Below, piece after piece: positions 1 through 8,692 of a DNA stretch of 44,279 nt. The translations under genes were made by a program, and so were the position numbers. The notes under the pieces are model-generated. The model had not been told where the DNA came from. It searched no databases and worked only from the letters and a program-made list of their open reading frames with translations. Positions within the stretch are counted from its first letter, which is position 1. Every line of letters starts with the position of its first letter. Source of the DNA: Massilia sp. ZL223 (GTDB lineage Bacteria; Pseudomonadota; Gammaproteobacteria; Burkholderiales; Burkholderiaceae_D); NCBI RefSeq assembly GCF_018119395.1, contig NZ_JAGPWD010000045.1:1-44279 (forward strand). The letters are read 5' to 3'.

Positions 1-60
1 CCCCCCCCTAAACCCGGCCGCCCGGGCCCGGGGCGCCCGGCAACGACGGGCTAGCGTATG
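1..60. other. Low-complexity contig edge
   Basis: The first ~50 bases are runs of C, CCCGG and GGGCCC with no recognisable gene, just beyond the helicase stop codon. The far end of the window has the same texture, so I read both as low-quality assembly ends rather than biological sequence. Confidence 0.6.
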
Positions 61-64
61 TGGT

Positions 65-2146
65 TCAGGCGGCTCCGCCGCCCTCAGCCGGCTCCGACGT
101 CCCCTCGAAGAACCCAATCACATCCGCCTGCACCCGCGTACGGCGGAACGGCGGCAAACTCTGCCAGATGCGCCGGCCATACGGCTTGGTGATCAGGCGC
201 GGATCGCAAATCATCAGCACGCCCCGGTCCTCCACGTCGCGAATCAATCGCCCGGCGCCCTGCTTGAGCGTGATGATCGCCTCCGGCAACTGGTGATGAA
301 CAAAGCCATTCATCCCCTGCTTTTCCATCACCTCGATGCGCGCAGCCAGCACCGGATCATCCGGCGGTGCGAACGGCAGCTTGTCGATGATCACCAGCGA
401 CAGCGCATCGCCGCGCACGTCCACGCCTTCCCAGAAACTCTGGCTGCCCACCAGCACGGCGTTGCCCGCATTGCGGAAGGAATCCAGCAGTTCGGTACGC
501 CCGCGCTCGCCCTGCACGAAGAGCGGGAAGTCCAGCCCGCGCTCGGCGAACTCGGCGCGCAGGCGCTCGGCCACGCGGTTGACTGCGCGGATCGTCGTGC
601 ACAGGAAGAAGGTGCGCCCGCCCGCCGCCTCGATCACCGGCAGCGCGCAGTCGACCACTGCATCGGTATAGCCCATCGAATTCGGCTCCGGCAGCCCGGT
701 CGGCACGTACAGGATGCCCTGGTCGCCGTAGTTGAACGGGCTCGGCCAGGTCTTGGCCGGTTCCCCGGTCAACCCCAGCTGGTCGGAGAAATGGCGGAAG
801 TCGTTCTTCACCGCCAGGGTCGCGGAGGTGAAGATCCAGCTGCGCGGCGTGCCTTCGCGCTGGCTGGAGAAGATCGGCGCGATCGACAGCGGCGTCTTGT
901 GCAGCTGCAGCGAGGACGAGAAGGCCTCGACCCACAGCACGCACTGCTCGGCCGCGGCCGCTTTCAGGTCCGGCTTCCAGGCGTCATAGGCGGCGCTCAG
1001 CTCCAGCGCGCGCACGCGGCAGGCTTCGATGGTCTCGGCGCGCGCGGCGTTCTCTTCCAGCACCGTGATCATGCCGGACAACTCTTCCTTGAGCGTCTCG
1101 AGGGCCGGGAAGAATTGCGAAGCCGGCAGGATCTGCGGCAGCGACAGGCGCATGTTGTTGTCGCCGCCGAACGCCAGGCGCAGATCGCGCGCGGCTTTTT
1201 CGACGACGGTGACGACCTTGGCCCAGTCCGGGCCGCCGCGCGCATGCGCCAGGCCTTCGGCCAGCACGTCGCGGCACAGTTCCAGCACTTGCGAGGTCGA
1301 CACCGACTGGCCGAAGAACAGGGTCGCGGTGTCCGGCAGCTGGTGCGCCTCGTCGAAGATCACGGTATTCGCGGACGGCAGCAGCTCGGCCACGCCGGTG
1401 TCCTTCAGGGCCACGTCGGCGAAGAACAGGTGGTGGTTGACCACGACCACATCCGCTTGCTGGGCTTCCCTGCGCGCCTTCATCACGAAGCAGTCCTGGT
1501 AGTACTGGCACTCCGCGCCCACGCAGTTGTCGCGGGTCGAGGTGACCAGGTTCCAGATGGTGGCGTTTTCCGGCACCTTGGCCAGCTCGGCCTTGTCGCC
1601 CGAATTGGTCATCTTGATGAAGCGCGAGATCTCGCGCAGGTGGCCGACGTCGTCGCGCGAGGTCAGGCGGCCGTTCTGCAGCGTACGCTCCAGGTTGTAA
1701 TGGCAGACATAGTTGGCGCGGCCCTTGAGCAGGGCCACCGATACCGGCGCGCGCAGTGCGGAGCGCACGGTCGGGATGTCGCGCAGGAACAACTGGTCTT
1801 GCAGGTTCTTGGTGCCGGTCGAGATGATGGTCTTGCCGCCCCACAGCAGCGCCGGCACCAGGTAGGCGAAGGTCTTGCCCGTGCCGGTGCCGGCCTCGGC
1901 CATCAGGACTTGCTGGTCGGCGATCGCCTGGGCGATGGCCTTGGCCATCTCGGTCTGGGACTGGCGTGGCTTGAAGGTGCCGACGGCAGGCGCGAGCGGG
2001 CCGCCCGCTCCGAACAGGCGGTCGATGTCGGCGTCGTACTTTCCGGCCGGGGCGCTGGCTTGCGAAGCGGCGTCGGCGCCCGCGTCATGCAATGGCGTCG
2101 CGACCGGTTCTTCGGCTGCGCCGGGAACTGGGAGATGATCGGTCAA
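65..2146 (-). CDS. ATP-dependent DNA helicase, DinG/YoaA (XPD-like) family
   Basis: Superfamily 2 iron-sulfur DNA helicase of about 693 residues, the usual size for DinG/YoaA proteins, which unwind damaged or structured DNA (R-loops, forks, G-quadruplexes) 5' to 3'. Walker A GTGTGKT is at 86-92. Four cysteines at 148, 208, 213 and 219 fit the 4Fe-4S ligand pattern. The DEAH box is at 265-268 and a motif VI-like QGAGRLIRD lies near the C-terminus. The N-terminal ~50 residues are Ala/Pro-rich and nonconserved. The longest frame begins with TTG without a clear Shine-Dalgarno, so the true start is uncertain. The YdcH gene lies 35 nt upstream on the same strand. Family assignment is firm; DinG versus YoaA is not resolved. 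Confidence 0.93.
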   Translation of the reverse strand: MTDHLPVPGAAEEPVATPLHDAGADAASQASAPAGKYDADIDRLFGAGGPLAPAVGTFKPRQSQTEMAKAIAQAIADQQVLMAEAGTGTGKTFAYLVPALLWGGKTIISTGTKNLQDQLFLRDIPTVRSALRAPVSVALLKGRANYVCHYNLERTLQNGRLTSRDDVGHLREISRFIKMTNSGDKAELAKVPENATIWNLVTSTRDNCVGAECQYYQDCFVMKARREAQQADVVVVNHHLFFADVALKDTGVAELLPSANTVIFDEAHQLPDTATLFFGQSVSTSQVLELCRDVLAEGLAHARGGPDWAKVVTVVEKAARDLRLAFGGDNNMRLSLPQILPASQFFPALETLKEELSGMITVLEENAARAETIEACRVRALELSAAYDAWKPDLKAAAAEQCVLWVEAFSSSLQLHKTPLSIAPIFSSQREGTPRSWIFTSATLAVKNDFRHFSDQLGLTGEPAKTWPSPFNYGDQGILYVPTGLPEPNSMGYTDAVVDCALPVIEAAGGRTFFLCTTIRAVNRVAERLRAEFAERGLDFPLFVQGERGRTELLDSFRNAGNAVLVGSQSFWEGVDVRGDALSLVIIDKLPFAPPDDPVLAARIEVMEKQGMNGFVHHQLPEAIITLKQGAGRLIRDVEDRGVLMICDPRLITKPYGRRIWQSLPPFRRTRVQADVIGFFEGTSEPAEGGGAA

Positions 2147-2181
2147 AATGTCGTGTTCGGTGTGGCCGGGCGGGAAGCGCC

Positions 2182-2382
2182 TCAGGCCGGGATATCGGGC
2201 ACCAGCTGCATCTTCAGCAGCGTAATATGGTCTTTGAGCTGCAGTTTGCGCTTTTTCAGGCGTCGCAGCTGTAATTGGTCGGTGTGGCCGTCGGCCGTCA
2301 GCATGGATATGACAGCGTCGAGGTCGCGGTGTTCCACGTCGAGTTCAATAATGCGGCGCTGGATGTCCTGGACGTCGATCAT
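2182..2382 (-). CDS. DUF465 / YdcH family small protein
   Basis: A 66-residue, highly charged, almost entirely helical protein. It has the hallmark of the YdcH/DUF465 family: a short helical hairpin with a central Leu/Lys/Arg-rich segment (RRLKKRKLQLKDHI) near residues 42-55. Members are widespread small cytoplasmic proteins of unknown function. It lies directly upstream of the helicase on the same strand and could be co-transcribed. It is divergent from the PP2C-like gene across a ~180-bp gap. Confidence 0.85.
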   Translation of the reverse strand: MIDVQDIQRRIIELDVEHRDLDAVISMLTADGHTDQLQLRRLKKRKLQLKDHITLLKMQLVPDIPA

Positions 2383-2563
2383 GATGTCTGTTCCAAACAG
2401 TTCTGGTGTTATGCGTTACGGGAATTCGGTCCGCTGAAGGCGGTGCAGTGTGTCGCTTGGCCTTTACGGCTTGCAACATTCGGTCTTCTCAGTGCATAGT
2501 TTAATCTACGCTGAGGTTGCCGCCAACAAAGATTGGTGTAAGCGCTACGGAAAACACGAGTTT
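2383..2563. promoter_or_regulatory. Divergent promoter region between ydcH and the PP2C-like gene
   Basis: 181 bp between divergently transcribed genes, AT-richer around 2495-2560. It must carry both promoters. I see no clear palindromic operator or confident -35/-10 pair. Confidence 0.35.
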
Positions 2564-3352
2564 ATGACTTCATACAAGATCGAAGCGGGGACCGCGCAAC
2601 ACATCGGGAACCGCCCGCAGCAAAACGACCGCACTGCCCTCATGACCGGCGCACGTGCGCCCGGCTACGTACTGGCCGTGCTGTCGGACGGGATCGCCAC
2701 TTCGGCCGGGGCCGACCAGGTGCTGCATACGGCGCGCCAGGTGTTCGACGAATTCAAGCCGGGCGACCACCCCAGCCTGGAGCGGCTCGGGCAGGTGCTT
2801 CAGGACATCATCAGCGAATCGCACCTGGTCATCAAGATGAATGCGGTGACCACCAGGACCGAGATCCATGCGAGTTTCGTGGGCCTCGTCCTGACGCCGC
2901 ACGGCGAGGCCGTCTGGGCCCACGTGGGCGATTCGCGCCTGTACCGCTTTGAAAACGGCAAGTGCCTGGCGCGTACCAACGATGCGGCCTATATTGAGCA
3001 CCTGCAGGCCGACGGCTTGCCGGAGGATGCGGCGCGCAACCACCGCAAGTCGAAATTGCTGCTCAATGTGCTGGGGAACGAGCGCAAGGAACCGTTCCTG
3101 ACCTTCGGCAGCCATACCGGGCTGGCGGCCGGGGATTCGTTCCTGCTGTGCTCGGATGGGCTGTGGCACTTCTTTACCGATGCCGAGCTGGCGGCGGTGA
3201 CGGCCAAGGCGACGCCGCGTCAGGCGTCGGAGATGCTGATCGAGAAGGCGATGGAGCGCTCGCAGGGCAAGGGTGGGAATTGCACGATGGCGATCATCAA
3301 GCTGGTCAAGCCGGCGCAGGATGGGGCTGGGGTGGTGAAGCGGGTGGTTTGA
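2564..3352 (+). CDS. PP2C-family serine/threonine protein phosphatase-like protein
   Basis: Predicted cytoplasmic metal-dependent protein phosphatase of 262 residues, a single-domain PP2C. Visible motifs are QQNDR near the N-terminus, LSDGIATS (metal-binding Asp), VGDSRLYR and LLCSDGLWHF. The ATG at 2564 is preferred because the protein then begins just before the first PP2C strand; in-frame codons from 2450 would add 38 unlike residues. The final motif, usually D-N-x-T with a metal-coordinating Asp, reads G-N-C-T here, so activity could be altered. No kinase or FHA partner is adjacent. A REP-like inverted repeat follows the stop. Confidence 0.85.
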   Translation: MTSYKIEAGTAQHIGNRPQQNDRTALMTGARAPGYVLAVLSDGIATSAGADQVLHTARQVFDEFKPGDHPSLERLGQVLQDIISESHLVIKMNAVTTRTEIHASFVGLVLTPHGEAVWAHVGDSRLYRFENGKCLARTNDAAYIEHLQADGLPEDAARNHRKSKLLLNVLGNERKEPFLTFGSHTGLAAGDSFLLCSDGLWHFFTDAELAAVTAKATPRQASEMLIEKAMERSQGKGGNCTMAIIKLVKPAQDGAGVVKRVV

Positions 3353-3374
3353 GGGGCTAACGGAGCGCGTCCAA

Positions 3375-3489
3375 ACTTGGGTCCCCGCCTTCGCGGGGAT
3401 GACGTTCAAACGTACGTAGCCGAAGTCACCCGCTGCAGCCTTCGCGCGCCGCCAAACAACGTCATCCCCGCGAAGGCGGGGACCCAAGT
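3375..3489. repeat. REP-like element A: two 32-bp perfect inverted arms
   Basis: The arm at 3375-3406 is the exact reverse complement of 3458-3489 (32 of 32 bp). Each arm holds its own mini-hairpin, CCCCGC-CTTC-GCGGGG. The ~50-bp centre is not repeated. It lies between the stops of two convergent genes. Related pairs occur at 6865-6970 and 27789-27907. This is the common proteobacterial GTCATCCCCGCGAAGGCGGGGA intergenic repeat, a non-autonomous palindromic element. Confidence 0.9.
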
Positions 3490-3516
3490 CCGTAGCACAC
3501 CACTAACGCAAAACGA

Positions 3517-4185
3517 TCACTTCCCAGCCGCCGCAGCAGCATCCGCCTTCGCCTTCGCCTCTTCCGCCGCCCTCTTCGCGGCCTTCGCCTCACGCTCCGC
3601 CATGCGGCGCGCCACTTCCTTCTGGCGCTCTTCCGACTTGCGCTTGCGCTCCGCGAAATCCTTCACATTCTCCGCACGCTCGGCCGCGGTCAGGCTCTCG
3701 GCATCGTCGCGTTCGCGCTGCTTCTGGCGCTCGCCCGCGGCACGCGGACGCGGCGGCGGCAAGGCGGCCGGTTCGCGCGGCGGCGCCGGCGGCTGGGCGG
3801 CCAGGGCGGCTTCCTGGGCCTGGTACTCGGCCTCGGCCTTCGCCATGGCGCGGTCGCGTTCCTCGACCTTCAGCCGGCGCTTGTAACGCTCGGCCTCGAT
3901 CTCGATCGCGCGCTGCGCCGACAGCGCATTGCGGCGCCGCTCCTGCGCCTCGTCCAGGCATTTGTTGACGAAGAATTTTTCATAGCAGACCGCCTCGCGC
4001 TCGGCATAGCGCGCCTCGATGGCCGCGCGCTCCTTCGCCACCGCCGCCAGGCGTTCGTCGGCCTGGGCCACGGACGTGGTCGGCTCGGTCGCCAGGGTCA
4101 TCGGCGCCGGGTCGGTCGTGGCGCAGGCCGCCAGCAGGCCGGCCAGCAGCGCCGCGGTGATGCGTACTGCAAATGGATTCGTCAT
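3517..4185 (-). CDS. Putative lipoprotein with long charged coiled-coil
   Basis: A 222-residue protein beginning MTNPFAVRI with a short hydrophobic signal and lipobox LLAACATT, predicting a lipid-anchored cell-envelope protein cut before the Cys near residue 18. The mature part is dominated by Glu/Arg/Lys/Ala heptads (about 40-115 and 155-215) around a Pro-rich linker, and ends in a Lys/Ala tail. The ATG at 4185 is chosen over longer in-frame starts because GAAAGGAG sits at the right distance and the signal begins there. The zapE stop is 14 nt upstream on the same strand, so it may be read from the zapE transcript. No domain is recognised; a structural or scaffolding role is only a guess. Confidence 0.8.
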   Translation of the reverse strand: MTNPFAVRITAALLAGLLAACATTDPAPMTLATEPTTSVAQADERLAAVAKERAAIEARYAEREAVCYEKFFVNKCLDEAQERRRNALSAQRAIEIEAERYKRRLKVEERDRAMAKAEAEYQAQEAALAAQPPAPPREPAALPPPRPRAAGERQKQRERDDAESLTAAERAENVKDFAERKRKSEERQKEVARRMAEREAKAAKRAAEEAKAKADAAAAAGK

Positions 4186-4199
4186 GGATCTCCTTTCGG

Positions 4200-5300
4200 T
4201 CAGGCGATGGCGTCGGCCGCGCCGCGGCGCTCGGCCAGCATGTACTCGCGCGACTGCATCTCGATGATACGCGATACCGTGCGGTGGAACTCGTTCGCCA
4301 GCTGGCCCTGGGTGTAGAGCTCTTCCGGCTCGACGGCGGCCGACATGATCAGCTTGACCTTGTGGTCGTAGAACACGTCGATCAGCCAGGTGAAGCGGCG
4401 CGCTTCCGAGGCCTGGCCCGCCGACATCGCGGGAATGCCCGACAGGATCACGGTGTGGAACTGGCTGGCCAGCTCCAGGTAGTCGTTCTGCGAGCGCGGG
4501 CCGCCGCACAGGGTGGCGAAGTCGAACCAGATCACGCCGCCGGCGCGGCGCAGCGCGCGGATCTCGCGGTTCTCGATACGCACCACTGGGTGCGGGTCCT
4601 CGGCGGTGTCGGCGATCTTGGCGAAGGCTTCGCGCAGCGCGTGGTCGGAGGCGGCGTTCAGCGGCGTGTAATAGGCCTCGACCTGCTCCAGCGCGCGCTT
4701 GCGGTAGTCGTTGCCGGCGTCGACGTTGAGGACATCGAGTTTGTCTTTCAGCAGCGCGATGGTCGGCAGCATGCGGTCGCGGTGCAGGCCGTCCGGATAC
4801 AAGGTCGACGGCTCGTAGTTCGAGGTCATCACGAAGCTCACGCCGTTGTCGAACAAGGCCTTGAGCAGGTTATACAGGATCATCGCGTCGGCGATGTCCG
4901 AGACGTGGAATTCGTCGAAGCAGATCAAACGGTATTTCTTGGCCACGCGCTTGGCGACTTCGTCGAGCGGGTCGGCCACGCCCTTGAGCTGGTCGAGCTG
5001 GTGGTGCACCGAGCGCATGAACTCGTGGAAGTGCAGGCGCGTCTTGCGCACCACCGGCACCACCGAGTAGAAGGAGTCCATCAGGAAGGACTTGCCGCGC
5101 CCCACCCCGCCCCACATGTACACGCCGCGCGGCACGTCGGGGCGGTTGATGAGGCGCTTGAAAGCGGACGACCGCTGGGCCTTGTAATGGACCCAGTCGT
5201 CGTACGCCTGCTGCAGGCGGTCGACCGCGGCCTGCTGGGCCGGATCGGACTTGAAGCCGCGCTCGTTGAGGGCGTGCTGGTAATACTCTTGGACGTTCAT
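4200..5300 (-). CDS. zapE: Cell division protein ZapE (AFG1-like P-loop ATPase)
   Basis: A 366-residue P-loop ATPase of the ZapE/AFG1 family. In E. coli the protein binds FtsZ, affects Z-ring stability and is needed for growth under low oxygen. Walker A GGVGRGKS is at 64-71 and Walker B LICFDE ends at 130-131, followed by the family signature FHVSDIADAM. A Sensor-1-like VMTSNYEP follows. The ATG at 5300 is chosen; the 16 extra residues of the longer frame are encoded by the upstream terminator hairpin. lpdA lies upstream on the same strand. Confidence 0.95.
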   Translation of the reverse strand: MNVQEYYQHALNERGFKSDPAQQAAVDRLQQAYDDWVHYKAQRSSAFKRLINRPDVPRGVYMWGGVGRGKSFLMDSFYSVVPVVRKTRLHFHEFMRSVHHQLDQLKGVADPLDEVAKRVAKKYRLICFDEFHVSDIADAMILYNLLKALFDNGVSFVMTSNYEPSTLYPDGLHRDRMLPTIALLKDKLDVLNVDAGNDYRKRALEQVEAYYTPLNAASDHALREAFAKIADTAEDPHPVVRIENREIRALRRAGGVIWFDFATLCGGPRSQNDYLELASQFHTVILSGIPAMSAGQASEARRFTWLIDVFYDHKVKLIMSAAVEPEELYTQGQLANEFHRTVSRIIEMQSREYMLAERRGAADAIA

Positions 5301-5311
5301 AGACGGTGCTG

Positions 5312-5350
5312 TAAAAACATGGGGTGGACGGTACACCGCCCACCCCATGT
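5312..5350 (-). terminator. Rho-independent terminator of the odh/lpdA transcript
   Basis: Arms of 16 nt (5317-5332 and 5335-5350) pair fully in the minus-strand RNA, allowing one G-U, around a 2-nt centre. They are followed by five Ts. It lies 34 nt past the lpdA stop and ends 12 nt before the zapE start codon. Confidence 0.85.
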
Positions 5351-5384
5351 GTGTGCGGCGGCGCGAGCGCCGCCACGGGACTGC

Positions 5385-6815
<1,431 letters not shown>

Positions 6816-6864
6816 TATTTATCCTTGTTGGTTCGATCCGCGTCCAGTCACCCGCGGCCTCAAC

Positions 6865-6970
6865 CGTCATCCCCGCGAAGGCGGGGACCCAAGTTTGCGT
6901 GCTCAATGCCGACGCGTCACGCCAGTAGCAGCGCGACGAACTTAGGTTCCCGCCTTCGCGGGAATGACGT
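6865..6970. repeat. REP-like element B (inverted pair, opposite polarity to element A)
   Basis: Left arm 6865-6894 begins CGTCATCCCCGCGAAGGC and ends ACCCAAGT. Right arm 6940-6970 is its reverse complement with a few changes (GGTTCCCG for GGTCCCCG, TTAGG for TTGGG). The outer ends here are the GTCAT ends; in element A the outer ends are the ACTTGGG ends. It lies between lpdA and the PspC gene. Confidence 0.88.
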
Positions 6971-7011
6971 TCGAAAGCTAACGACGTCGGTGACGTCCTG
7001 GATCGAACTGA

Positions 7012-7341
7012 TTATTCTTCGGGAACAAAAATCCACAACAGCAGGTAGACCACCGCGCCGAATCCGAACGTGACGGTGAACAGCACGAACACCAGCCGCC
7101 ACACCCAGGAGTCCACTCCCGAGGCAACGCCCAGCCCTCCGCACACCCCGCCCAGCCAGCGGTCCACGCGCGAGCGGCGCAGGCCGCTCAGTTCGTCGGA
7201 CAGCGAGCCGTTCCCCTTGTTCAGGTTCACGGACGGGGTGCTCGAGAGCACCCTGGCCTTGGCTTGTTCGAATTCGGCGTCGGTCAGCGCGCCGGCCTGG
7301 TGCAGCTCGTGCAGCCGTTTGATTTCGTCGGACAGGTTCAT
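7012..7341 (-). CDS. SHOCT + PspC domain small membrane protein
   Basis: A 109-residue protein with an N-terminal SHOCT-like segment (DEIKRLHELHQAGALTDAEF, about residues 5-24). It ends in a PspC domain with the signature GGVCGGLG and one or two hydrophobic segments (WRLVFVLFTVTFGFGAVVYL). PspC-domain proteins respond to inner-membrane stress, and SHOCT segments mediate oligomerisation. The ATG at 7341 has GGAG seven bases upstream; an in-frame TTG at 7353 does not. Its position between odhB and lpdA is unusual and suggests an insertion, with the adjacent REP-like repeat, into an odhAB-lpdA operon. Confidence 0.85.
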   Translation of the reverse strand: MNLSDEIKRLHELHQAGALTDAEFEQAKARVLSSTPSVNLNKGNGSLSDELSGLRRSRVDRWLGGVCGGLGVASGVDSWVWRLVFVLFTVTFGFGAVVYLLLWIFVPEE

Positions 7342-7381
7342 GTCGTTCTCCAAACAGCGTTTCAGGCGGCGCGCTTGCCGA

Positions 7382-8626
7382 TTACAGGTCCAGCAGCAGG
7401 CGGGCCGGATCTTCCAGCGCGTCCTTCATGGCCACCAGGCCCAGCACGGCTTCGCGGCCGTCGATGATGCGGTGGTCGTAGGACATCGCCAGGTAGTTCA
7501 TCGGACGGACCACGATCTGGCCGTTCTCCACGACAGCGCGGTCCTTGGTCGCGTGCACGCCCAGGATCGCCGACTGCGGCGGGTTGATGATCGGGGTCGA
7601 CAGCATCGAGCCGAACACACCGCCGTTCGAGATCGAGAAGGTACCGCCCGACAGGTCGTCCAGGGTCAGCTTGCCGTCCTTGGCCTTCTGGCCGAATTCA
7701 CCGATCTTCTTCTCGATTTCGGCGATCGACATCTGGTCGGCGTTGCGCAGGATCGGCACCACCAGGCCACGCGGCGAACCGACAGCGATACCGATGTCGA
7801 AGTAGCCGTGGTAGATGATGTCGTTGCCGTCGACCGACGCGTTCAGGATCGGGTACTTCTTCAGCGCGGCCACAGCGGCCTTGACGAAGAAGGACATGAA
7901 GCCCAGCTTGACGCCGTGCTCTTTCTCGAACTTGTCCTTGTACTTGTTACGCAGTTCCATGACCGGAGCCATGTTCACTTCGTTGAAGGTGGTCAGGATG
8001 GCGTTGGTCTGTTGCGACTGCAGCAGGCGCTCGGCGATGCGGGCGCGCAGGCGGCTCATCGGCACGCGCTCTTCCGGACGGTCGCTCAGGTTGGCCGGGG
8101 CCGGTGCGGCGACTTGCGCCAGGGCCGGCTTGGCGGCCGGAGCAGGAGCAGCAGCAGGCTTGTTGGCGACTGCGGCCAGGGCGTCGCCCTTGGTCACGCG
8201 GCCGTCGCGGCCCGAACCTTCGACGCCGGCGGCGCTCATGTTGTTGTCAGCCAGGATCTTGGCGGCGGCCGGCATGGCCACGCCTGCCTTCGACTGGTCG
8301 GCAGCAGGCGCTGCAGCCTGGATCGGCGCGTTCGGGGCGGCCGACGGGACGGCGCTCACCTGCAGCGGGCTCACCTGGGCCGAGGCTTCGGTATCGATGA
8401 TCGCGATGACTTCACCCGACACGACGGTCGCGCCGTCGGCCTTGATCAGCTGCGTGATCACGCCGGCGCTCGGGGCCGGCAGTTCCAGGACCACCTTGTC
8501 GGTCTCGATGTCGATCATGTTCTCGTCGCGCGAAACGGATTCGCCGACTTTCTTGTGCCAGGACAGCAGGGTCGCTTCTGCAACCGATTCCGACAGTTGG
8601 GGGACCTTGACTTCGATTTGTGCCAT
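7382..8626 (-). CDS. odhB: 2-oxoglutarate dehydrogenase E2, dihydrolipoyl succinyltransferase
   Basis: A 414-residue E2 core enzyme transferring the succinyl group from lipoamide to CoA. The N-terminal lipoyl domain carries the acceptor Lys44 in IETDKVVLE. An Ala/Pro linker leads to the peripheral subunit-binding domain (GRDGRVTKGD). The C-terminal catalytic domain ends with H385-R-I-I-D389-G, the acyltransferase active-site motif. It has one lipoyl domain, as usual for succinyltransferases. It follows odhA on the same strand across a 66-bp gap holding a GC-rich hairpin. Confidence 0.98.
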   Translation of the reverse strand: MAQIEVKVPQLSESVAEATLLSWHKKVGESVSRDENMIDIETDKVVLELPAPSAGVITQLIKADGATVVSGEVIAIIDTEASAQVSPLQVSAVPSAAPNAPIQAAAPAADQSKAGVAMPAAAKILADNNMSAAGVEGSGRDGRVTKGDALAAVANKPAAAPAPAAKPALAQVAAPAPANLSDRPEERVPMSRLRARIAERLLQSQQTNAILTTFNEVNMAPVMELRNKYKDKFEKEHGVKLGFMSFFVKAAVAALKKYPILNASVDGNDIIYHGYFDIGIAVGSPRGLVVPILRNADQMSIAEIEKKIGEFGQKAKDGKLTLDDLSGGTFSISNGGVFGSMLSTPIINPPQSAILGVHATKDRAVVENGQIVVRPMNYLAMSYDHRIIDGREAVLGLVAMKDALEDPARLLLDL

Positions 8627-8661
8627 GTTGTTTTAACTCCGTTATGTATTCTGTGCAAAGA

Positions 8662-8681
8662 CCCCGGGCGCGAACCCGGGG
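8662..8681 (-). other. Intercistronic hairpin between odhA and odhB
   Basis: CCCCGGG (8662-8668), a 6-nt loop and CCCGGGG (8675-8681) form a 7-bp pure-GC stem just after the odhA stop. No T-tract follows in the transcribed direction, so it is more likely an mRNA stability or processing element than a full terminator. Confidence 0.6.
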
Positions 8682-8692
8682 CAGTGGTGTTT

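Noticed and set aside
293..2437. 714-codon open frame antisense to the helicase
   Set aside because: Composition is His/Arg/Gln-rich as expected of an antisense frame in a GC-rich gene; the opposite strand encodes a motif-complete helicase.
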